DNA of 64,000 bases from Phanerochaete sordida (GCA_019973155.2 BPQB01000109.1:1-64000); one strand, 5' to 3'. Shown: positions 1 through 11,807, counted from the stretch's first letter. The notes: generated by a model from the letters alone, not told the origin. Made by a program: numbers and translations.

Positions 1-2554
1 CGTCGTTTACGTGTCATTGGTATGTAGTACCATGGGAAAGGTGTTTTGACGCGTGTAACACGTAGGGGAATCTATACAGGGGGTCAAAACCCTCCAAAAT
101 CGCGTTCAGGGGGCATTCCCCAGGCTCATGCAGCTGCCACAGCGGTCCAATCCTGCTGGGGCTGTGGCATAATGTGTATGGGTGCTGTATAACGCTATAT
201 GCAACGTTTTGGAGTGGTAGGATAGTGGGAATATAATGTTCCTGGCTCTTGAATGCGCATTTTTGGGCACTTTGGGCCCAAAACACCATATATACAGCTA
301 CCCAAAAGGATCCAGGCAGTATTGGATCAATTCCTGCTACATACAAGCCCTACATATATGTACTGACATGTTTGAGATATCCGGACCTGTCCTCCTATCC
401 TACAGCAGCCAGGCACATACCTGCTTTCACTTTGGTGTTCTGAAGTGCCCAGAAGCAAACCAAAGGCCACTTTTCGCTTTTGCAGGTATGTACCTCCACC
501 ATTTCTCCACCGATCCACTTGCAAATCTGTACTCCCCCGTTTTCATAGGCTGCGAATCGATCTGAAATACAGCGCCCGCGCCATTCCCAACGGTTGCGCT
601 GCGATCTGGGCGATTTCGTCGAAATCAGCCAAAAAGCGCCCGTGGGAAACGGCCAGATCTGAAGGATCGCATGGGAACGGAGGTGGGGGATGCAAAAGCA
701 AGTACGCAGGGCAGTTACTACACCTAATGCGATAAGATTCCAGGTGTGTGCCCCTGAATATTCACACTTTTTTTTGGCAGATCCTCGCAGGTCCCCTACC
801 ACTTTCCTGCCACCCCTAGGCCCCCAAATCTCTCGTCTAGCTCCTGTAAGGGTTACATAACCCTTTGGCATAGCTGGAAAGGACTCAGAACCGGTGGAAA
901 GGGTTGCAGGCCGCTTCCAGGCCCAGAAAAACCGAAATCAAATATAATCAATTATTTAATATATTCCACAGCGGTTCAATTGGGTCCCTGTCTTCCCCCT
1001 ATACTATGCATACATAGTAAACACTAATCTACATAGTGTAGAGGCCACAGGAAGCCAGGGGAGCGAGGGGAAGCAGCAGAAATGGCCCCCAGAAGCGAAA
1101 TTGATGCCCATGACCGCATTGGGCGCTTCCCGGACAGGTACCCGGTTGGCCCGGTCAGGGTCTCCTTTGTGGCGCTGATGTGCTGATGGCGGCACCGGGA
1201 GGCCGCACTAAAGCCGCAAAGACTCGGCTCCCCGCCGTTCTTTTGTGAATAACTCCTCCCCTGTCCATTTTTGGGCTGTCTCCTTTTGGAATATGTCTTT
1301 CCGTTGAGCTGCGCAGCTTTCCAGAGAGTTTCGAAAATAGGCGCCCAAAACAGTCCCTTTTAAAAACACACCCCTGTAAATGCCCGGAAAATGCGTTATA
1401 TTGCAAACTAGGGCTTGTAGCATTTTTTGCTAAACGATTTATTAGTATAGTAGGGACGTTTTATAAAAGAGCTACATGGTCTGGTGCCTTAACACCAGCG
1501 CTGTTGTCAAAGTTGCAAGGTGTTGCTGCCACAGTGCTAGGTGCAGCTTCAGGCTAGTATATGCAGATAGCGTCAGAGTCTCACAGAGTATGGGCAGCCT
1601 TAGGAACGAAACAAGCACGGAGTCTCATGCGTGGTGAGCTGGGTGACGAGTGGAACACACCTTAGCAGATACTCTTAGCTTCCATCGATTGCGAGCTCCA
1701 AAGCTGTCCTCGAACAGAGCACAACAGGCTTCGAGTAGTATTACTGGTCTGCCACGCCACGTGCAACACTCACAACATTTTTACCAGTGCTGCACGCATG
1801 CAATGCTGTGTATCGGCCACTTTGTATCGGCCATCTCACTGAACAAGGACCGGCATGCTCCTCGCTCACACCACCTACCCATGTGCCGCTGCTTAGACAA
1901 TGTTCACCCTAGACAATGTGAATGTCGCACGGCATGCACAGCTGTGTTAGAGCCACCTGCTCGCCAGCACGTTATCAGCATAATGCCACAACATCACGTA
2001 CCAGAGCAATGCACATGCGGTTATTGAGCTCATGAGATGACTTGCTGGACTATGTTGACTCCGCCTGTACGCGTGTGACAGCTTGCAAGCGCACTACAGA
2101 CTGTGAATATGGGCACAAATAGCGCACACATACTGTCTTGCGTCGACATGCTACCATTCGGAGAGTGAGCAGTCACGAAGGTGGAAGTCACTGCTTGTGA
2201 AGGAACATGATTGGAACACATTCTGGCTTGACAATGTTGTAGTATGTGTGTGGCACTGGCTAGGGATAGGCTGCCGGTGACCGACTGAACACAATCAACT
2301 AATGACCAGAAGACTGGTGATCTGATTCCTTTGCTCAACATGGAGGATTTCTGTAGTTCAAGCTACATGATGATACTTGATGGTGAGATAAACACCTCCT
2401 ATACCTTGGTATAAGTATTGCAGCTTACCTTTACGAAGACAAATGTTTGAGTCTACAACTTCAACAGCAAAGCCCGGGCTTAAGCCTCAGGCTTGGGTCG
2501 GCTCAGGCTGGGCTTGCTTTTGCAACAAGCCCAAGCCCAGGCTTTGAGCCCAAG
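1..2554. other. Gene-free left flank, no recognised feature
   Basis: I see no supported gene in this stretch. The longest open frames (for example 395-871 on minus, 1650-2027 on plus and 2030-2341 on minus) have no recognisable domain, no consistent splice-joined continuation and Cys/His/Ser-rich random-looking composition. AT-rich patches occur around 940-965 and 1430-1480. It could be decayed transposon or intergenic sequence. Confidence 0.4.
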
Positions 2555-2568
2555 TCAGGCCTGCACAT
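2468..2568. repeat. GC-rich imperfect inverted repeat (hairpin)
   Basis: The stretch is built from repeated AAGCCC / GGGCTT words and folds on itself: GGCTGGGCTTGC near 2505-2518 is followed after a short loop by CAAGCCCAAGCCCAG near 2525-2539, and the outer arms CAGGCTTGGG and CCCAAGTCAGGCCTG also pair. It abuts the 3' end of the POP1 relic, so it may mark where that copy was truncated. Confidence 0.5.
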
Positions 2569-3953
2569 CACTACAAGTGGAGGATCTAGTAGCATGAGGT
2601 TTGAATAGTGAAGTTAGCATAAGGAGCATGAGAAGCACGAGGACCATAGCGGTGGCATTGACCTCGCTCTCTTTATCGAGGTCTATCTCAGTGTTCGCCA
2701 CAGCTGGCGCGTCTTTGCAGCTTGCCTGCATAGCCTTCACCCACTTTACAGCCTCTGCATTGTTCATGCCATAGATCATAGCAAGGTTATCAGGGCATCT
2801 GCACCCGCACATGCGAAGACGCACGTGCACGAGAGCGTTCAGATAGAGGTCCTCCAGATGATGCGCGTGCAGCTTGAGCTTGCGCTTCTCACGCAGCCAC
2901 GCAATCTGCTCAAAGAGGCCAAAGGAGGGGTCGAGCCTCCCCGCTGCAGCGTCGAGGATTGTGCGCGTCTCAGGCTCGCGGAGGAGCCACGGCGCTAAAC
3001 TGGGGCTGAGCCCATCCTCCGTGCGGTCAAACGTCGCTGCACTTTGCTGTGCGGACACGTGCGGCTGTGCAGGCTCTACATTGGAGCTGTCAATATCCAT
3101 GTTGCACTGTGCAGGGATAAAATCGCCGAGGAGCGTGGAGTTGTCTGTGTGCACCTTGCGGACGCCCAGCACAACGTTCCAGTCAAGCTTCCATGGGCTT
3201 TGAGTGCCTAGCCGTGCTTAGTTCGGCCTCTTGGCTGAAGGTCCGTGTTCCCATGAATCCTCTTCCTTGTACGTGCAGAAATTATTATGTTCTTCGTAGG
3301 AGCTCGTGGAAGGATAGTCACAAGGGAGGTACCCTACGCCGGACTCAAAGGCTTGCGTCTGGTGTTCGTGCTGCCTGTCAACGCGTGTGCCGGTGAAAAT
3401 GAGCAACAAGAAGAAGGCCATAGACCAGCCCTGGGGTATGACAAATGTCCAGCTATGCACGGCAGGTATGTGGGTACCAGTCCCGGCCGATGCTGAAGTG
3501 GCTCTAACAGAGCGTTGGATGAGGAGGACTGGGACGCGAGAGTCCTGAACCTGCACCTGTAAGTGTGTGCCTGGGACAAAATTCTAGACTCTAAAGTGCT
3601 TCAGTCTCGATAGTCTTGATGGTCACCTCAGGAGCAGAGGCGCTGACCTTCGACCGACACTTGTTGATATCCTTTTTCTTGAACTTTGGCTTGTGCAGCG
3701 GGATGTGAACATCCTCTGCCCAAATATCGCTTCGGGTGAGTGTCAGCATCAGGAAGAAAGCAAATCCAGCGTGAGACATGCTTGGCAGAGCTCCTGCGTC
3801 AACAATGACTTTCGTGTTCTTGGGCAGGAAGCTACGCTCTGCAGGTGAGGCTGGTGAGCTGTCATGAGATACGATGACTACATCTATCACGAACCTCAGC
3901 CTTGGGTGGTAGATGTTGAAGCTGATGACAGTATTTTGTGGTACGGACGCCAT
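2555..3953 (-). pseudogene. POP1 (RNase P/MRP subunit) C-terminal relic
   Basis: POP1 is the large protein subunit of RNase P and RNase MRP, which process tRNA and rRNA precursors. Three blocks on the minus strand look like its C-terminal half. The first (about 3953-3591) has HPRLRF and SDIWAED followed by KPKFKKKDI. The second (about 3558-3219) has RVPVLLIQRSV and then IPQGWSMAFFLLLIFTGTRV and CDYPSTSSYEEH, resembling the POPLD domain. The third (about 3215-2690) has GTQSPWKLDWNVVLG, then LVHVRLRMCG and DNLAMIYGMN. The second and third blocks are in one frame, separated by a TAA at 3216-3218 where the motif runs on. The N-terminal POP1 domain is absent; the EgtB-like gene begins only about 460 bp away. 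I read it as a truncated, disabled duplicate. An unusual intron could in principle skip the stop. Confidence 0.68.
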
Positions 3954-4065
3954 TGTCTGTAGGCTTGCAAGTTCGCTCCAGTACTGCGAAAGTTAGCAGA
4001 CTGCTGTAAGTCCGCAGAGCTTGAAGCTCGTGGGAATAAATGTCCAAAGTGGACAGCATAACCAT

Positions 4066-4412
4066 GGGCGCGAGCCCGCGAGGTTGACGCTTGCGCGAGC
4101 GGGTTCAGCTCTAGCCTTGTGCTCGAGGTAACGGCGTAACCGTTACATATCGGCTGGGTGCCGCAGGCGGCGAAAATCGTGCCGCAGATTTACTTGGTCA
4201 CACAGCGACGGTACTAGGCTGTGTGACCTAGTGACACACACCTCCGAAGTTCGAACAACGATTTCGACGGCCTGCGACCTGTGACCGACTATGCGGTCGT
4301 AAATGTACAGTATCCGGCCACAACGGTTGTCAAACATAAGTGGAATCGGATGACGCGTGAAGTTAATTGCCAATAATTTAACCAAGTACTGCTACATAAC
4401 AGCACAAGGCGC
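4066..4412. other. Intergenic, small inverted repeats
   Basis: This 347-bp gap lies between the POP1 relic and the 3' end of the EgtB-like gene. I see no gene. Two short palindromes stand out: GTAACGGCGTAACCGTTAC near 4127-4145, and GGTCACACAG paired with CTGTGTGACC near 4196-4228. They could be binding sites or a 3'-end structure. Confidence 0.35.
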
Positions 4413-6512
4413 TCATACATCATAGCACACCCGCGCCGCAACCCACGGATACGGATAGTTGCGCTGGTAGAAGTTGCGCAGCGTGCGGCGCTCGCCGAGG
4501 CGCGGGATCGTCGCGAACGACGCACCGAGCTGTGGTCGCGTCAGCGCACGCACACCGACTAGTAGAGAGAAAAGGACGCACCACGACCATGTGCTTGCCG
4601 TCGAAGAAGTCCGAGCTGTAGCCCGGGAAGATCTCCGTGGCCGCGAAGCCGTCGTGCCCCGCGAAGGGCGTGCTCGTCCACTCCCACACGCCGCCGTTGC
4701 TCCCGCGGCCCTCGTGTGCCGCAAGGCCTGCCGTCGGGCTGCCTCGCAAAGTCAGTGACTTGCCCTACGCGCCAAGATGAGAAGGACGTACGCAGTCGGG
4801 TGCCAGCTGCGGAAACCCGTGTTCGCGCCTTCCGCAAAGCCGCTGTTGTAGCGGTCGAGGAAGAGGCGGAGCTCTGGCTCGCTCGGGAGGCGTCCGCCCT
4901 TTGCGCGCGCGAACGCGAGCAGCTGGTCGTACGACGCGAGACATGGCCAGGTGCCTGCGACGGCAAGGGGCTGCGGGCCGTAGAAAGTCTTCACCTGTGG
5001 GGTCCGTCAGCATCTGTATTTGATAGTGGATGCGACGCAACGTACCTTGACCTCACCGTCCTCGACAACCCAGCTCTTCGGCATGTCGACCTCGCCCTTA
5101 TGTTCGCTCCAGTACGCGTAAAATTGTGCGTTCGAGATCGGCCGCCACTCGACGCGCGCGCGGCGGACGTCGACGGTGCGTGCCGGGCTCTCGTTGTCCC
5201 AGCCGAGGACGTGCTCGGCGTCGATTGGCGCGTCGGCGCTGTCGGCGAAGTCGGCGGGCTCCTGGTCGTCGTGCCCGAGCACGACGGGTCCTGAGATTTC
5301 GGCGCAAGGCGTAGTCGGTGGCGGGACGGCCGCCCACTGTTGTGCGAGCGCGGCGAAAGGGGGAGCGGTGAAGCCGGGTGGTGGACGTGTTGCGGGGGAC
5401 TGGAGGAGGATATAAAGGATTGTCTATAGCCAATCGTCAGCCATGTACATGATATACGAAATGAACGGCTCACCTCGAGATGCCAGGCCTCATGCTCATG
5501 CATGTTCATCAGCGTCCTGACGAGCCTCTTACTCCCCGCCCTCTCGCCCCTCTCGACCTCCTCCAGCGTCCTCTCCACCAGCGCGCGCACCCTATCCCGG
5601 AACGCCAGCACCTCTCCAAGCGTCGGCCAGTCCTCGTCGCGCTCGGGCACCTCGCTGTGCCCGTGCACCTTCGTCGGGTCGTCGACATCGGGGTCGATGC
5701 CGCGCTCGAAGATGCGCGCGTACGCCGCCGGCGGGACCATCGGTGCGCGGAGCTGGCGCGTGAGCAGGAGCGCGTTGAACGTCGGCAGGTGCCCGATGTA
5801 GAAGAGCGGGCGGTGGCGCAGCTCGATGGGCTGTGCGTGCAGGAGCGCGCGGGGCACCATGCCGAGGGTGATCGCGTCCCAGGCGCGCCAGACGGCCGCG
5901 AACTCGGACAGGGTGGGCAGGGTGTAGGGGTTTGTGGTGCTGAGCGCGGGGAAGAGGAAGGAGGGGCGTTCGAGGATGTGTAGCGTGAGCGAGGAGCAGG
6001 GGAGCGAGATGACGAGGCGCAGGTCGGAGGCCGAGGCGAGGTTGAGGACTGCTGCGTCGGTCATCTGGTCCGGCCCAAGGTCAGTTACGCTGGCTATATG
6101 CGCATGCATTACGACGTACCTCAGACGCGTCTACCTCGACGCTCGCGACGTCGACACCCACACCTAGCTGGTGCATCGTCGTCGCATAGTACTCAATGTC
6201 ACCGTCTGTCACCACCTCCCAGCTCGTCTTGCATTGGGCGACTTGCTCGCCGAGTACCTCCTCGGCTCTTGTGAGTGCATCGGTAAGCTTGCCACGACCG
6301 CAGGCTACCAGGACGCGGTCGGTGCCGGGCTCCAGAGGCAGTTTTCCGAGGACAGCCGGTGTCGCGGGAGCGGGGATGACGAAGTACTTAGTGGAGGCAG
6401 GAGGCGGCGTAGATGGCGCGGTAGAGGGCGAAGCAGCGCGGGAATGATCTGAGTGGGCGTGGTACGAGAGCGAAGGGGATGATAGAAGGGGCGAGGACGT
6501 TGTCGAAGACAT
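4413..6512 (-). CDS. EgtB-like protein (DinB_2 + FGE-sulfatase), six exons
   Basis: Proposed exons are 6512-6120, 6064-5474, 5423-5046, 4994-4792, 4738-4582 and 4529-4413. The introns are 50-55 bp with GT..AG ends, and the spliced length (1,839 nt, 612 aa) keeps frame. EgtB-type enzymes are mononuclear non-heme iron sulfoxide synthases that join a thiol to hercynine in ergothioneine synthesis. Here the candidate iron ligands are all visible: His223 in GHLPTF, and His322/His326 in HEAWHLE (HX3HXE) at the end of exon 2. The FGE-sulfatase domain follows, with GGRLPSEPELR, NGGVWEWTST and the terminal RNFYQRNYPYPWVAARV. Residues 1-130 are Ser/Pro-rich, then a short alpha/beta-looking stretch. No histidine methyltransferase domain is present, unlike the fungal fusion Egt1. 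The start ATG is the first in frame after an upstream stop-free leader. Substrate is inferred only; it could belong to a different branch of the same superfamily. Confidence 0.85.
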
Positions 6513-8288
6513 ATCTGTGGTGAGTTCGCGGGAAACGTAGGGGCGGATGTCAAACACAAAGAGCGGTGGGCTCTGCGGGGTATGTTGGGGGACGAAGTCT
6601 TTTATATTCGGCGACGGGCTACGTACAGGGCAACACGCGCAATGCGTCACAAACAGAAGATACGGCACTTACAATATTCGGAATAGATAGCCCTGGCGGA
6701 GCGAGCGTAATAAAAACCGTCACGGCGCACGAGGACCGCCTAGATCGAGCACACGCGCGAGGTCCGAGGGGCTCGAACGTGGCATGCCTGCGTCCTCCTG
6801 CTGTCGTACCACGGTGCCGCCGCCTTTCTCGCTTACGATAGGCCAGTTCAGGGTCGCCGTGGGATCCAGCAGGGCACACAAGGTCTTCGAGAGGCGGGCA
6901 GAGCACAGTGAAGGCCGGCGGATGCAGTATGGAGGAGGTTGCCAGAGTAGATGGAATTCCGAATAGGTCGTGCACGAGAATGGGGTCGTGATGGACATTG
7001 AACCGGCCGATGATGGCATGACTCCTGTGCGGAACATGCTTCGCCTTGTGCGAAGTGTAAGAAGCCAGGTCTTCGTCGTTTCCGGCATCGTCAGACTGAG
7101 CAGTAGCAGTTAGAGCGGCCGCCATGGGAGCGAAAATTCTGCAGCGACACAGCTGCGACGTGGGCTGTCTGGCCGGTGTGGCGCACGAGATAGCGGGCGT
7201 TGGAGAGGGGAGATAAGGCCGACACAGGCAGCGCCAGGGCTGCGGATAGCCGAGAGGACGTGCGACGTGCACGGGCCCCATGCCGTGCAGGCTTGGGAGC
7301 GTTGCCGAGACACGAGCCGTCGCATGAGGCGCAGCGCGGTCAGACGACCGCCAGCCAATGAGCGCGAGTGTATGCGTCAGCGATGCGTTGGGGGTCTAGG
7401 TGTGTGGAATGGGGTGCGTGGACAAGCTCCCCGCGACGAGGATGTTGCTGGGAGGTGGGCAACCTTCTCACACGGAATCGTGTGGCGAGCAGCTGTGTCG
7501 TATGCATGCGGGATGAAGTTCCACGAGATTGGGGAGGGTATGTCTGCGCATAACGGTCAGCTTATCGAAAGCGACGATGCACTCACCCTTGTCGTGATTC
7601 TGCGACGCTCTGCCTTGGCCTGATAAACCTCGCCACGGACCAATGCACCCTCCATCTGCTCTGACGTTCCCCAAAACCGACGCCTTCGCCGTCTAGAACT
7701 TCGTGCTCGGTATCGACAGCAGCGTTCTCGAGAACAGCGTCGAAAATGGAGGAGAATGCGCAGGAAGAGTCCTGGATAGACGAGGAGATGGTGGAAGAAG
7801 AGCAAGAGAGGCGCGAGCGTGTGGCGCAGTGAGCTGCGGCTCGCCGATGTCGCAGGCGATGGCGTGCTCGTCGCGCAATTGTGTCACGTGCTCATCATGT
7901 GAGGCGCGCGCCCGCGCTTTGCGGCCGAGTCGCGTCGCGCTTCGCCTGCTGCGGTTCGTCTGTTCTCCCGGTCTCCTCGTCGCAAGTTGCAGCCTGAACA
8001 TATCTCGAAAGCGAGCTCGTCCTTCTGCGGCAACGACGACAGAGCCTCAAAACATACGACGGCACAGCACACCGATTGCCATTCACCATTGCTCGGATCG
8101 CATTATTGTAAGTTTCTAAAGCTGCTTTCATGCTCGACGTTCTCAGCGACAGATTATCCTTCTTTCTCGCATCGACGAGGCGAAGACTACACCAAAAACT
8201 GTGCCGCGCTGTGATGCAGAGCTCATTTATAGCCGAGGGGTACCAGGGGTACCCGGAGTGGCTGGGCACAAAGGCGCTCTCTGGCTGA
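6513..8288. other. Unassigned region between EgtB-like gene and family member A
   Basis: Open frames exist on the minus strand (6619-7281 and 7557-7805), but they are Arg/Ser/Pro-rich, show no known domain and do not join convincingly through splice sites. The region must hold the promoter of the EgtB-like gene (minus) and of family member A (plus). A small uncharacterised minus-strand gene cannot be excluded. Confidence 0.35.
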
Positions 8289-8294
8289 TATAAA
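8289..8294 (+). promoter_or_regulatory. TATA-like box of family member A
   Basis: TATAAA lies 82 bp upstream of the ATG at 8376, a usual distance for a fungal core promoter with a short leader. Inferred from position only. Confidence 0.45.
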
Positions 8295-8375
8295 CCTCTG
8301 CTGCGAGTTGACAACCCATCGCTCCTTATTCCACCATCTGACACGCTTACGCCATAGAGAACTATCTTATCTGAC

Positions 8376-9407
8376 ATGTCGTACCCTCCGAGTAACCTCA
8401 GCAAGGCGAAATTGGAGGCTCTTCTGCAGCAGCAAGGAGACGAGATTCGAAGGCTGAATAGTGAGCTGAAACGGGCTGAGGTGCGCCCTCTTTCTTTGTC
8501 ACCGCATGTCTTCCTGCTCAACCCACCCAGGACAAGAACAAACGGCTTCAAGACGAGCTCGAGGCCTTCAGGGTACGCATTGCGTTGCTTTGCTCCCATT
8601 CCGTGCTCACCCCCGCAGATCGCGCACGCAGACATCACCGGCCGCCTGAAGGGCGCAAACAAGGTCATCGACGAACACAATCTCGTCGCCAAGCCGCCCA
8701 CAACGCACCCCACGCGTCCGCAACGCACACCGACGTTCAAGAAGCAGGCCATCACCGCGTTCTACGTCGGCGACAAGATCCCGGCCGAGTACATCCGCAA
8801 GGCCGCGCCCAAGCTCGGCGGCCCGCCGCCGGGCGAGCGTCTGCGCCGCAAACGCAAGTGCGTCCATCCTCCTCTCGCGCCTTTGAAATCCACCCTAACG
8901 CGCACCTGCAGAACCCCGACGAAGCACACCATCGCGCGCCTCGACGCCGCGACGCTCTTCAGCGCGTCCTACAATACCTGCACGCTGCTGCGCCCCGACG
9001 CCGTGCGCACGCCCGCGGGCGCGCTGCGCCCCGCGGCTGCTCACGCGCCCTTCGCGCTCGGGCGCACGGTGCACGCCGTCGCGTCGCTCGACGGGCGCGC
9101 GTTCTACGTCGGCGCGTTCCGGTGCGTCGCGCGCGCGCGCGCGAGCACGGACGCGTACACGCGCCTGCCGTGGGACGCGCGTGCTGCGCTCGCGGCGCGG
9201 GTGGACCCCGACGTCGCGCGCCGCGCCGAGACGATGAGGATGATCGCGGGCGGGAAGGTTGCCCTTACGCGGTTCACGCTGCACCGTGTCGCGTACGACG
9301 CGCGGTTCCAGGCTGCGCTGCTCAAGGTGCGCGCGCGGCATGGCGGGGAGCCGGTAGGCGAGGATGACGTGGAGGACTTTACTGGAGAGACTGGTCAAAG
9401 CGATTAA
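8376..9407 (+). CDS. Coiled-coil/FYVG family protein, member A
   Basis: Exons 8376-8480, 8531-8572, 8619-8857 and 8912-9407 give 293 aa, in frame through all three 46-54 bp introns. Exon 1 (35 codons) is an amphipathic coil with LEALLQQQGDEIRRLNSEL, and exons 2-3 extend it (RLQDELEAF). The C-terminal half carries the family core: TLLRPDA, then VASLDGRAFYVGAF, and a terminal helix LTRFTLHRVAYDARFQ, followed by an acidic tail. Four other genes in this window share the plan: exon 1 of 32-38 codons ending at Glu or Gln, an aromatic-Y-[LV]-G motif, and a late [HR]-R-x-[GA]-[FY]-D motif. The family resembles the uncharacterised fungal DUF6697 type, but I cannot confirm that without a search. Function unknown. 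The last exon is very GC-rich with GCGC runs near 9127-9142. It converges with member B about 100 bp downstream. Confidence 0.75.
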   Translation: MSYPPSNLSKAKLEALLQQQGDEIRRLNSELKRAEVRPLSLSPHVFLLNPPRTRTNGFKTSSRPSGYALRCFAPIPCSPPQIAHADITGRLKGANKVIDEHNLVAKPPTTHPTRPQRTPTFKKQAITAFYVGDKIPAEYIRKAAPKLGGPPPGERLRRKRKCVHPPLAPLKSTLTRTCRTPTKHTIARLDAATLFSASYNTCTLLRPDAVRTPAGALRPAAAHAPFALGRTVHAVASLDGRAFYVGAFRCVARARASTDAYTRLPWDARAALAARVDPDVARRAETMRMIAGGKVALTRFTLHRVAYDARFQAALLKVRARHGGEPVGEDDVEDFTGETGQSD

Positions 9408-9506
9408 CATTGCAATGCTCAGAGACGTGCTTCATGTGTACGGTACACGCGGGCTCGGTATGTTATTGAATACTGCGAGCAGACTGCGCGGTCCCTTGCA
9501 TAACCT

Positions 9507-10620
9507 CTAATCGTCTCCAGACTCATCGTCGCGTTCCGAGTCATCGTTCGCACCGCCATCGGCACCGAGCGACGGTCCGCATTCGGCAATAGCATCGAGC
9601 AGACGGCGGTTCAACTCCTCATCAAAGCCAACCCGTCGCAAGTGAAAACGCTTGACCGTAATCGCGCCACCACGCATCTGGGCCGCGACGGCCGCAGGGT
9701 GTTTCTTCCCGCCACATCGCACATAGATCGCCTGCTGGACCTGAGAGGGGCATCAGCTGTCCGCAAGCGCAGGTGCAACGAACCTGTGCAAGCACGGGGA
9801 CATACCTCAGGCTGGAGCGCGCCGTACTCTGCGGGCTCCAACGTGTCGGTGCCGACGCCCTCGTAGCGCCCCAGGTAGAAATACTGCTCGCCGAGCAGTA
9901 CGACGACCTCATTCTTGCGCAGGTGCTTCCGATCACGCTTCTGGAAAGGCATGATGGCTCCTCGCTTTGTCAAGCGGGCATCCGGCCGTAAGACGGTGAT
10001 CGTGTCGTAGCCAACGCCCGCGACGATGTTGTGTTCGGTTACGCGGAGAGAGCAGACGTCGCCCTGCAGCGATGATCAGCATGTAACCGGGGCTTATAGT
10101 CTTGGGCATGAAGCGGACGCACACGGAGGTCATTGAACCGCTGTCTTGCTGTTCTTCCTTTACCGAACGGATGCAGAGGTTGGTCGTTGTATGATGGGGC
10201 GATACACAAGGAATAGTCGAGTTTAGAGGCCGGCATTCCTATGCTAGCATCCGTACTCGGCATGCGCTCGTCGTTGGCGACAGGAGCGTCCATCTGCGAG
10301 CGCATTGGTCAGCTTCCGATATCCCCACTGGCAAGCTCGTACCGAGCGCAAGAGGCAGCGTACCGTAGGTATGATCTTTGGTCCTGCAGCACGGTCTCTC
10401 TTTCCAGAACATTGGTCCACTAGATCTGTCTTCTGCTGCTCCAGCGAGGTCACAATCCCCTTCACAGATCCCATGTCAGCGGCTCTGCGACAGGCCATTT
10501 GTAATGCGAGCACACCTCCGTGAGCATCAGCTGTGCCTTGAGGCGATTGATTTCCTTCTCTTGCAGCAGTACGACGTCCCGCAGGACCTCCGCTGAGAGT
10601 ATTGCTGGTGCAGCGGCCAT
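9507..10620 (-). CDS. Coiled-coil/FYLG family protein, member B
   Basis: Exon 1 is 10620-10516 (35 codons): after the ATG comes LRDVVLLQEKEINRLKAQL, ending TE before a GTGTGC donor, matching the exon-1 length of member A. A second coil block, VTSLEQQKTDLVDQ, lies near 10470-10430. The core exon (about 10060-9805) reads GYDTITVLRPDARL and EQYFYLGRYEG, then EYGALQPE before a GTATGT donor. The last exon, from about 9750, contains AVKRFHL-like residues (ITVKRFHLRRVGFDEEL) and ends in an Asp/Ser-rich tail, stop at 9507. The order and the LRPDA spacing copy member A. Middle exon borders (10400-10060) are not resolved. Divergent from nothing; it converges on A and is followed upstream by C in the same orientation. 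Confidence 0.65.
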
Positions 10621-10833
10621 GGTGGGGGAGGGAGAACGAAGGAATGGGGGTTGGCACGCTCACGCAAGTGCCCACGGGGCCATCGGCGGCAGAGCTGAAC
10701 TCTATCGCAGACTGGACACGTTGCACTTGCATGACCAGTGGCATAATCGGCAGCGGAATACGCATTTACAGAGCACATACGAAAGACCCAGAAGTGAAGT
10801 ACATGTACAGTCCGTAGAGTTCTGCGGCGCGAG

Positions 10834-11807
10834 CTACTCCTCATCGTTGTCATCCCCGTCACCCTCGCTGTCCGACACGCCGTGCCCCGCGCTGCCCCCA
10901 GCCATCGCAGCAGTCTGGGTGGGTGCAGGGCGCAGCAGGCTGTCGTAGAGCGCGTGGTCGAAACCCGAACGACGCAGCACGAAGCGGCGGAGTGGCACTT
11001 CGCCGCGCTCGAGGAGCGTGCGGACCTTCGCATAGTGCTGGCGGGACGTCGACCAGCTGAGGACGGTCTCTTGCACCTGCAGATCAAATGTGGCCGTTAG
11101 TTACAGCGGCACGGGACTCTAGACGCAGAGTAGGGTTACGCACTGTCTGCGGAAGCGTCGTGAACTCGCCCGCGGCGAGGAGCTCCTCGCCCCTGCCTTG
11201 GTAGCAGCCGAGGTAGAAGGTGCCGCTAGCGAGGCAGGCAATAACGTGAAGGCTGCCACGGACCTTCCTGTTCGTGCAATTATGCCAGCTGCCCCACTTC
11301 GTCTTACGTTTCTCTGGCTTGACAAGCGAGAACTCGTCGAAGCCGGTTTCCCAGCGCACCTTGTCGTAGCTGATGCGAAGGAAGCGATGGGCCTGTCGTG
11401 TTCTTCGTGGTAGTGAGGCTGTAGCAAAGGCAACGGTGTGCGTACCGGTTTTTTGCATCCCATCGATGTAAGAGTCAATTTGAGGTACTTCTCCACGTTT
11501 CGGCCAGACCTCGCACCGTCAAACGACTGAAGAGGCACGCCGTCATAGGACGGTGTGCCCGACTCTTCGTGAGACAACGTGTTTGGTTTGATAGCTGGTG
11601 TTTCTTTTTCTTCCGATATCTCTGCAATCTCAGCTTGCAAGCAGATGATACGCTCCTGCACGGCGAGCTTGTGTGATCACTGCACTCCTCTGACAGATGT
11701 ACACATACCTGCGCGTTCGCAAGAGCGGCCTTCAGGCGTATGATCTCGTTGCCCTGCAGCGCGACCACGTCCTGAAGGGTGTCTTGTGATACTGCTTGTA
11801 GGGACAT
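10834..11807 (-). CDS. Coiled-coil/FYLG family protein, member C
   Basis: The ATG at 11807 opens a 33-codon first exon with LQDVVALQGNEIIRLKAAL, ending AQ before a GTATGT donor at the family's conserved intron position. Exon 2 continues the coil with QERIICLQAEIAEISEE, then a Ser/Pro linker. The core exon holds RKVRGSLHVIACLASG and TFYLGCYQGRG, then EFTTLPQTV. The last exon has VRTLLERGEVPLRRFVLRR and SGFDHALYDSLL, finishing with an acidic run (SEGDGDDNDEE), stop at 10834. A MITE sits 54 bp upstream of the start codon, so its promoter has been altered. Function unknown; internal splice sites are approximate. Confidence 0.68.

Noticed and set aside
7895..8755. 286-aa minus-strand frame
   Set aside because: Runs antisense across the promoter and first exons of family member A; Cys/Arg/Ser-rich with no recognisable domain.
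8585..9367. 260-aa plus frame shifted against family member A
   Set aside because: Arg/Ala-rich shadow of the GC-rich last exon; the frame with FYVG and the acidic tail is the real one.
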